Positions 30,601-64,000 of a stretch of DNA of 64,000 bases are shown piece by piece. The first letter of the stretch is position 1; each line of letters opens with the position of its first letter. The DNA is from Nipponacmea schrenckii (taxonomy: Eukaryota; Mollusca; Gastropoda; Lottiidae). The DNA lies in the NCBI GenBank assembly GCA_030562195.1, contig JAUJPP010000002.1, positions 1,860,001-1,924,000 of the forward strand, read 5' to 3'. A program made the translations under genes and the position numbers. The notes under the pieces were generated by a model, which saw only the letters and a list, made by a program, of their open reading frames with translations, was not told where the DNA came from and did not search any database.

Positions 30601-31320
30601 GCATTTGCGACTTGAGGTATTTACATTAGACGGCATGGTAGGTATCCCCATCTTTGAGGATAATGCCTATCGATTTGTTGATGCTCAGACATTTAATATT
30701 CCAGGCATGGTGTAAAAACTGATAAGCCGTTCAAACTACTTTCATCATCAAGCTCATTACAGGTATCATCTGTTTACATAAGCTTACTATGGTTTATCGA
30801 AATCGGATAACAGCTGCTCATTCCAGATAGTTCAAACTAATTTTCTGCTAAGCAAATGGCAAAGGCTAAAACATCAGCATCATGCCTGGTGTAAACATAC
30901 AACATCATTCATACTATAAACTTCAATTAAAGAATGAACAATTGCTTGTCACTCTGTACGATGTTGAAGCATTTAGACTTAAAGTAAGTTGGGACCCCTC
31001 TCCCGGGAATTTGTTCTAACATTGGCTCTGTTGCATTTCGAGACCCACTGTAAGTCGATAAATACGGATTGGGACCCTTGGACTTAGTTCAACCAGTCTC
31101 TATGACAGTTAAGTCACTACTCTTAATTATATATATATATATAGTAACACCATGATAGATATCCTGTTAACATAATATTGGCCCAAAGATAAACTGTATT
31201 TTGATCTTTTACACGTATTTGACATTGAGATTCCCTAAAACATAGGGGCTTATAAGTAAATTTCTTTGACACACAATATGGCACATCTTTTACATTTTTT
31301 TTTATTTCATATTCGCATTT
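30601..31320. other. Intergenic, 3' side of the glycosyltransferase-like gene
   Basis: No gene seen. 'TTTATT' at 31301-31306 reads AATAAA on the minus strand and is the first polyadenylation-type hexamer I find downstream of the stop at 31660. A short (AT)n run is at 31127-31142. Confidence 0.4.
31301..31306 (-). terminator. Candidate poly(A) signal for the glycosyltransferase-like gene
   Basis: AATAAA on the minus strand, about 355 bases past the stop codon and just beyond the far end of the MITE at 31324-31659. If used, the whole MITE lies in the 3' UTR. Confidence 0.35.
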
Positions 31321-31323
31321 TAA

Positions 31324-31659
31324 GGAATACTGCATCTCACAATGAACATGAATTTTATAATTAGCCAAAAAGAGCATAATATTATATTCATCCGTAAATA
31401 TACCTGCTGCCATAAATAACATAACATAGTCCTTATATAATCCGATAAACTCAAAAAAGCTTTATCAGTATCCATAAAATGCAATTGCTTATAGAAAAAC
31501 GCTTCAGAAATTGATTAAGCCTTTTTTAATAATTACTTAGTTTCGTGAGTTTTCCAGATTTATGGGAATCCTGTTACTTTATGATTCCAGGTGATGAATA
31601 TATACTCATATTGATCATTCTTGAGAACTTTTATGTGCATTCTAAGACGCAGTATCACT
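31324..31659 (-). mobile_element. TTAA MITE, copy E, abutting a stop codon
   Basis: A reversed full-length family member of 336 bp. TTAA at 31320-31323 and 31660-31663. The left end reads GGAATACTGCATCTCACAAT and the right end CTAAGACGCAGTATCACT. The right TTAA overlaps the last codons of the minus-strand gene at 31660-32691. Confidence 0.85.
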
Positions 31660-32691
31660 TTAAAACATCTGCTTGACACTGTCGTAAGGAAGCCAAGGAG
31701 CATTGATTTCAGCATTAAAATTGCATATAGAACATTCAGAGTCAGTATGTCTTTGTTTGATAATAACTCTAGTTTTCTCTAAAGTAGTTTCCAATGCAAC
31801 ACACTTCATACTGCCACACGTCTCCAATATTTCAGAATCAATATCCGATTCTATCAGCATGTTTTTCACACATCGCATAACATATCTGGAGGGCTTCTCT
31901 TTCTTTCTACGTATTCCAACAACATTTGACGACTTCGTGACGTCAAGTAAAACTACTCTTTTTATTCGTGAAATTGCCATCAGCAATTGACTGGTAGAAT
32001 CCTGATGTGCAATCATATTGGGTATATTAGACCACTCAAATTGTCTATTGGTTATAAAGACGTCACTCAAACCACTCATACTATATTGAATTTGTGAGGA
32101 ATGTAAATTTGATTGAAGAAGCTGTAAGGCTACGTTTTTATCTTTTACAAGTCTACTTCTTGCTATTAATAATGTCGATTTCACACTCTCAATATCTTCA
32201 TGGCCCTTTATTAAATCACTCAGTGTAACCAACAATTGATTAGATACCAGTACATTTTCATTAACATACGCGTAGAAATGACTGCTGTACATCTCTTTGG
32301 CAGTCTGAAACATTGCATTTAGACTAATAAAGGAAGGATTATTGCACACAGTTGTAGTGGGATTGAGCGGTATTATTTCAACACCAGGAAACATTGTCTT
32401 CCATGTTTTTAGATCACCATATTGTACAAAAAAGAGCACACGAACTCTATCAGATGTGAATAATGATGTCCAGTTGCTAAGGTGGTCGATATCTGTGTAT
32501 TTATCGTGTATAGTTGTCATGACCAGTAAATCAACTTCTCTTTCCGCAGATGAAGTTGACTTCCGAGATACTGAAGACTGTAAACTGAAAACGAGACAAC
32601 TGAGTATGAAAAATACACTGAAAGTAATGAAAAACAACACTGTCCATGCTTGTTGAGTATTGAAATGAATCCGTCTTAGATATCTTGCCAT
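31660..32691 (-). CDS. Single-exon type II membrane protein, glycosyltransferase-like (GT-A fold, divergent)
   Basis: 343 codons uninterrupted from ATG at 32691 to TAA at 31662-31660. Short cytoplasmic basic tail (MARYLRRIHF), one membrane segment at about 16-38, then a lumenal domain: the Golgi type II layout. DLLVMTTIHDKYTD (54-67) looks like the first beta strand and nucleotide loop of GT-A enzymes, VLFFVQYGD (85-93) and GVEIIPLN (103-110) like the following strands, and FYAYVNENVLVSNQLL (139-154) occupies the place of the usual Y-x-N-x-D DxD-type loop but reads N-E-N. SGLSDVFITN...WSNIPNMI (206-227) resembles the 'GxDYFxF...W..IP.F' block of uncharacterised nucleotide-sugar transferases. 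One N-glycosylation sequon is at N73. Family is inferred by motif only; substrate unknown. The missing DxD could mean a metal-independent or inactive enzyme. Confidence 0.65.
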   Translation of the reverse strand: MARYLRRIHFNTQQAWTVLFFITFSVFFILSCLVFSLQSSVSRKSTSSAEREVDLLVMTTIHDKYTDIDHLSNWTSLFTSDRVRVLFFVQYGDLKTWKTMFPGVEIIPLNPTTTVCNNPSFISLNAMFQTAKEMYSSHFYAYVNENVLVSNQLLVTLSDLIKGHEDIESVKSTLLIARSRLVKDKNVALQLLQSNLHSSQIQYSMSGLSDVFITNRQFEWSNIPNMIAHQDSTSQLLMAISRIKRVVLLDVTKSSNVVGIRRKKEKPSRYVMRCVKNMLIESDIDSEILETCGSMKCVALETTLEKTRVIIKQRHTDSECSICNFNAEINAPWLPYDSVKQMF

Positions 32692-35600
32692 CCTTATCGT
32701 TCAGAACATTCAGAACCACAGCACACAGAGCAAACGAAAATTTGATTAAAAAATTTGTCAAAAATGATTAAGCCTGCGTACGCTGTCTGAATAAATATGT
32801 GACATGTTGCTTAATGCAAAGCTGGTTATATATTTATCTGTATCCAGCAGGGATGAGGATTACATGAATTTCGGCCAAATGACACGTTAAATAAAAACGA
32901 CCCGACTGCTGGTAGAGATAGTCAAATTTCAGACTATTTTAAGGATGTCAATTTCAAGGGAACGTCCATAGTGGATTCTAGAATGTATCACATCGTATCA
33001 TAACTGCTTCATACAGAACGTCAATCTTCTGGCTAATGTCAACATGGGTTCCTAGGTCATTCTTTTAAAAACAGAAACGTTTTGGAGCTTACTTGATCTT
33101 ACTAGGCATGACATATTCGTAAATGCATTGTTTGTTTTGTAATGTACAGTCATACGTATATGTACATTCATTGTAAAAGACTAAATTAATCAGTAATACG
33201 AGACAAGTTATCTCCCATTATGTGATGTTGGCTTTGAGTTCAAGCTCTTATGTTAAGTCTTTTCTTCCGTAGCGTTTCACAAGAATCATTAAGTAGGGTT
33301 CAACCAAAGGTCACAGAATTGTCAAGTACCACGCAATTAGGAAATCAATGATAAGAAATTTAAGAAGGGGGAGGAGGTGGTAGTAGAATGTCCATTCTTT
33401 TCTTACACTAAACACGCATATCCCAATGATATCAGTGTTTAACGGTATCATAGAAAATTAATATACCAAGTTTTTATTACTGTGATATGCTAAAAGTATA
33501 TTTCCTGATTTTGCAAGTTATGTCATCTTAACTTAGCCAATGTCTCACCAGGTCCGTAACCTGTTAGTACGGAAAGGAAATTTTGTATGGTCTATGTTAA
33601 AGTAATGAAATTGGTCTGATCTGTCTTGTTTGGTACTGTCTTGTTAAGTTGGCGCCAGGACTGAATTTGTACTTGGGCTCTTATTTTTTGTCCCCTTGTT
33701 CTCCCCCTCTCCCAGAAAATTTTGAAAACTAAAGGCCCAGAGAACGTATTTCTGGCGATTCCGAAGCGCCAAGATTCGTATCAAAATGTGTTTTGGTACC
33801 GTATATTGGGCTAATCAATCTCTGCCAACTGAAGAAAGTTCTGAAAGAGAATAATTGGTGCTGATTAATTCTCACTAGCTGGGGCAAAACAATGTAACAT
33901 AACGGATAAAGGTATTCTGTGGAATAAAGACATGTGAAAATCTAGCAGTGCAACTGTAGAGTTAATAGTGTCTTCGTACCAAATCATCTTGTAAACCTAA
34001 CCATTGAAATCATCAGAAATTGGCAAAACAAAGTACCTGTAACCGAAGGGGTTAAGATATTTCCACTTTGTCAATTCCACCTTTTCAACTGTAATCAGAG
34101 TTTTTGCCAAATCTCTCGACAGAAACGTGTCAAATTCCTGACGTTCCTTGATAAGTTATTCATGAAGAATTATATCCTGATGATGACATTTGCCACGAAC
34201 CAACAATTAACTGTTTGCATCCCTTCAGAGGTTTATCATTACCAACGCTTTAAGATGGACCAAAAATTTGGCAGAGTTGATGCCAAATCTCTTGACACAA
34301 ACGTGTCAGATTCCTGACGTTTTTTTGAAGAATTTATATCCTGATGATTTCATTTCCCGATCTGACCCCTCTCAGGTTTCACCCGTCTGCCACATTTGAA
34401 AAAGAAAAAGTTAGGTCATCATTTTCCTAGTAATGAGGGTGTTGTTTTCGATTTGAATGGCTTATAAGACAAAAAACTTCCTCTTGACCTGTATTCAAAC
34501 GTTCAGCATCTCGGGTAAAAGTGTGTAAACCTTGACAAGGATTTTGTAGAATAAAAATGAAAACCACCAACTGCGAAGGGGTCTTTTTACGTATTACACA
34601 CTTTTAGCCAGCCCATGCGTTACATCATGATTTAATAACTGATATGCACCTGCGATATGATCAATTAGCTAATAATACACCTGGTTAGATTGTCTCCCTT
34701 TTGTCACATTGTCCCAATCGTCTAATTATGACCAAAAGGCAATAAGACTTATACCTATTATTATATAGAATATTTATTACGCTGACGAGTATAAAATTGT
34801 GCACGCTAATATTTTCGTTGTAGTTTGCTTAAATGGACGCCTAAAAGCACCGGGATTATTTTTCCAGGTGTGCGCGTAGTGATATAAGTGGCCCCGCCTT
34901 ACACTGATTGCTGTGTATGACATTTCTGTACAATGGTGATTGGTGATTAATTGTTATTTTACATATAACTTGTTTTTATTTATCCACGTTTGTCTCATCT
35001 TTTAACCTACTGACTATCCAGTTACAGGTAACGTTAAATAACTTATTATTATGTTCAAAGAAGGGTTCAATTTGACTTTCCAGGTAGCCTTCATTACAGG
35101 TATTTTATTATACAGGAAGGACCAGTCATCACCTTAAACAGACACACCTGAAGGCAGTAGCAGACAACATTTTGAAGGTTGTGATGGATTACTCAGAAGT
35201 AATCTTGACCTTGTAGTCTTTATGAAACCTTGGGTCCCCATAAAGTGTTTGTAGAAATATACATGGTGTATGAATGATAAATTGTTATAGATTACCGGTA
35301 TCTATTGTAAAATTTCCTGTTCTTTTCATTGGCTGCAGTTAATGAATATTTTCTATTAATTCAAAATTCATCTTTTAATTTCACGTAGATTAAAATGATC
35401 AATCTTTAATGAAAGGGGAAACAATGAGGTTGAAGACACCTTATCAAATTTGCCCTTTAGAATATTTTCATGTTTAATTAGTTAGGAATGACTTTCGAAG
35501 AGACATTTTCAGTTGTTTTTTGAAAGATATATGACAATATAGCTGTATCTATTTTGTAAAGGGTTTTGTTGCTTCAACATTATTTAAAGTTTTTGTTTAG

Positions 35601-36016
35601 CTAATTTGTTGTTGCAAAGTACAACAAACTATGGCAAAATGTGGTCATTTAACTTAATCCTTTTCACCTGCTTTGATTAGCATTTCATGATTTTATGAAT
35701 GTCAAAACACTCTCCTGTTCCTTCCATGTGCACACATGTGATTAGGAAGAACACTTCATCCAAACTACAATTCTTTTCTTTTAGTTAAGAACTGTTTCAA
35801 ACCATAATGAAGACGCTTATGCCAGCTACACTATATTAAAAAAAAAGCAAAAGACAGCCCGAATTTGAAATACATGTTCTACTACATAGTAATACAGATA
35901 CAGATGTTGAGTCAGTCGTAGAGTGTAGATTTCCCTAATCACATTTTATGTGCACTATTTCAATGTGTCCTTTATTTCATAATATGTGCCTTTATTTTTA
36001 TTCTGTTGAATTTCAG
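32692..36016. other. Divergent intergenic region between the GT-like gene and MYO6
   Basis: The two flanking genes diverge from here. A GC-richer patch at 34884-34905 ('GTGGCCCCGCCTTACACTGA') and a possible donor 'ACAG/GTAACG' near 35027 could mark a MYO6 promoter and non-coding first exon, but this is weak. Two related blocks, about 34105-34200 and 34282-34355, share 'CCAAATCTCTCGACAGAAAC'-like and 'TATATCCTGATGAT' words. MYO6's first coding exon has its own acceptor at 36015-36016, so a 5' non-coding exon must exist upstream. Confidence 0.4.
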
Positions 36017-36026
36017 GCCTTTGAAA

Positions 36027-62080
<26,054 letters not shown>

Positions 62081-64000
62081 TGATCATGAGATAGCTATAT
62101 TAAATTACTAGTAATCACTTTACTTAAATCAAAACTTAGGATTTTAAAATCGTGTTTCATAAATTTAGTAACTAACTACTCTATAGTTACAGTTGCTAGT
62201 ATATTTGATCGGTCATGAATGTTTAATAGCAATTAAATCAGATTGATATAATTCTTAACCATTGTCTATGATAAACACTTTGATGGGCATCACTAGAGGC
62301 ATGGGATTCCCACTCTTCTGGAACACCTGATGCCAGTCCTCACATGCATTTGTCATTCCTGCGTTAGTTTATCAAATAGCTAATATTGCTTACCTAGTAT
62401 ATATATTTCTATTATTAATTTCTTTAATTATTGGACGTTATCTTAAAAAGTTTTCATTTCATGTCATTATAGCATTCAAATGTTTGATTTGGCTAAATAT
62501 TTAGTAGAATTCATTTTTGTAATTTGTAAGAAATATGGCATATACCATATAGGCCCACTGTTCACAGTCAATATTATCTCATAAAATATACTCTACATAT
62601 CAGTAATTTTGTCTGAACTTCATTATATTGTTTAAATTTCATTTCATTTGGATAAATTAGCTATTTTATTCTGAACAATGGAACTGAAAAATGAAATGAA
62701 ATCTACATTATAAAATCAGAATCTAATCCATTCCAATGAAGTCATGTTCTTTCACATTCCATGAGTTTGTTCAAAAAGATATGTAAAAGTTTATTAAATC
62801 TGTAACAGAACTAGTCTTACAAAATGAAAACCAAGGCATGTTTGATTTGTATATGCAATGAATTTTTCTATTGATCTTATAATCTTTGTTTCTACGCACT
62901 GTTTGGCTTAAGCTTCTTGAATTCACAATGTGATTGCAGTATATAATTGTCCTGAATTTTTTATTTTGATCATTTTTCTGTAAGATATTGTTTCCATTGT
63001 CATTGTGTTGTGTTTACTGCTTCAAAAACAACATTCCTAAGCAGATCATATGCTTATTTTTGTCTTTATAAATGGTTATGGTTTAAATATTTAATTTTGA
63101 TCTCTAAGTATTTACATTCCCAATTTTTTTTTTTTTAGTAATTCATTTTATTTGATGTATGATGAGCTTAACAACTTACAATTGTTTATGATTTATTTAA
63201 TTTATTAAGGACCTTGTATTTGATATATCCAACAATTGTGCCTATTTTCACCCATAAAACCTACATACAGCTTTGTGAAAGAACGTAAACCTTTTCTCAG
63301 TTCATCATGGGAGGGCCTATTGAATTTGTTCATCTAGAAGTCTGTCAGATTTCCTCCTCAGTTATATCAATTGTAACAAAATATGAATATGTCCAAGTTC
63401 CTAACAGAAATCCCTCCACTGTTCTTTTGCAAACTCAATGCCCATGCCCTGCAAAAATATGATATAAAACTTACTTAATTCTATTTTATGGAGAAATGTT
63501 CTTATTTAAAGTATCGATATGTTGAATTGATATCCATTAACTATTGTCATTCCTTCGGTGAGTCTACATTCCAAATGTGTTATTAATGTTTAGCAACAAT
63601 ATATTTGTTCCAAAGGCAAGAAATTCAAATATGGAGATTGGAAACTGACAAATCTAAAATTTCCATTTCGACAAATTATCTGATAATGACTGAAGCCAAA
63701 AAAAGTGTTCAAATCAGTAATAGTGTATGGTACTGTAGTGTTTATATATTCTATAATCATTGACTGTTAAGTCTCACAAAATGTGATAAATTGTGCCTCA
63801 CTATTTAAATCCGCCCTGTGAACATCTATTTTATATATAAATGTTGTGATTGAATTCTTCACTATCAATAATTTGAAAGTGATACAGAAGTTTTACATTA
63901 TTGTTGTGTTTTATATATTTACAAATTTCTATAAGAAAAGTTATTTATTGTTGTACATGTAGGCCTTAATCTGGTTAAGCAAGAAATTATTTAAATGTTA
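62081..64000. other. MYO6 3' UTR and downstream flank
   Basis: No further gene seen. I find no perfect AATAAA on + within the window; a variant ATTAAA occurs about 18 bases after the stop, which seems too close. The true 3' end is undetermined. Confidence 0.4.

Noticed and set aside
29081..30601. 506-codon open frame as a repeat protein gene
   Set aside because: It is wholly a 33-bp minisatellite; the absence of stops follows from unit length, and there is no non-repeat domain, signal or splice structure.

Overview
The window is eukaryotic, AT-rich, intron-dense DNA full of minisatellites and small DNA transposons. Gene structure, protein divergence and repeat style (hairpin-headed satellites with a 'TATACGCCC' head, abundant TTAA-flanked MITEs) point to a lophotrochozoan, most likely a marine mollusc. 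The phylum is an inference; I cannot name a species.

Three host genes are readable. (1) Minus strand, about 2510-23497: the 5' two-thirds of a PDE3-type cyclic nucleotide phosphodiesterase. Four phase-0 coding exons (283, 87, 180 and 82 codons) cover the multi-pass N-terminal membrane domain, the regulatory linker and the region just before the catalytic domain. The catalytic exons should lie beyond the left edge. Intron 1 is 16.5 kb. (2) Minus strand, 31660-32691: a single-exon 343-residue type II membrane protein that looks like a divergent GT-A-fold glycosyltransferase. Its stop codon overlaps the target-site TTAA of a MITE. (3) Plus strand, 36027-62080: a complete myosin VI gene. I resolved 30 coding exons with consistent phases, giving a 1246-residue protein with motor, reverse-gear insert, IQ region, charged helical tail and cargo-binding domain.

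Layout: 1-880 minisatellite; 1-23.5 kb PDE3 with a TA-flanked MITE (4.0-4.4 kb), a 50-bp minisatellite (10.0-10.5 kb), a TTAA-flanked THAP-domain transposon resembling Kolobok (10.82-12.80 kb) and another 50-bp minisatellite (14.5-15.35 kb); 23.5-31.3 kb intergenic, with a fold-back transposon carrying 6-bp target duplications (27.54-28.21 kb) and a 33-bp minisatellite (29.1-30.6 kb); 31.3-32.7 kb the glycosyltransferase-like gene; 32.7-36 kb a divergent intergenic region; 36-62 kb MYO6; then the 3' flank.

The most unusual signal is in MYO6. At three separate exons an exon-intron junction has itself been tandemly amplified: ten decoy 3' splice sites before exon 18, four in-phase 5' splice sites at the end of exon 21 (each adding 13 codons), and two decayed copies of the start of exon 10. 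The gene therefore contains arrays of real and decoy splice sites that could produce, or mis-produce, tail-length isoforms.
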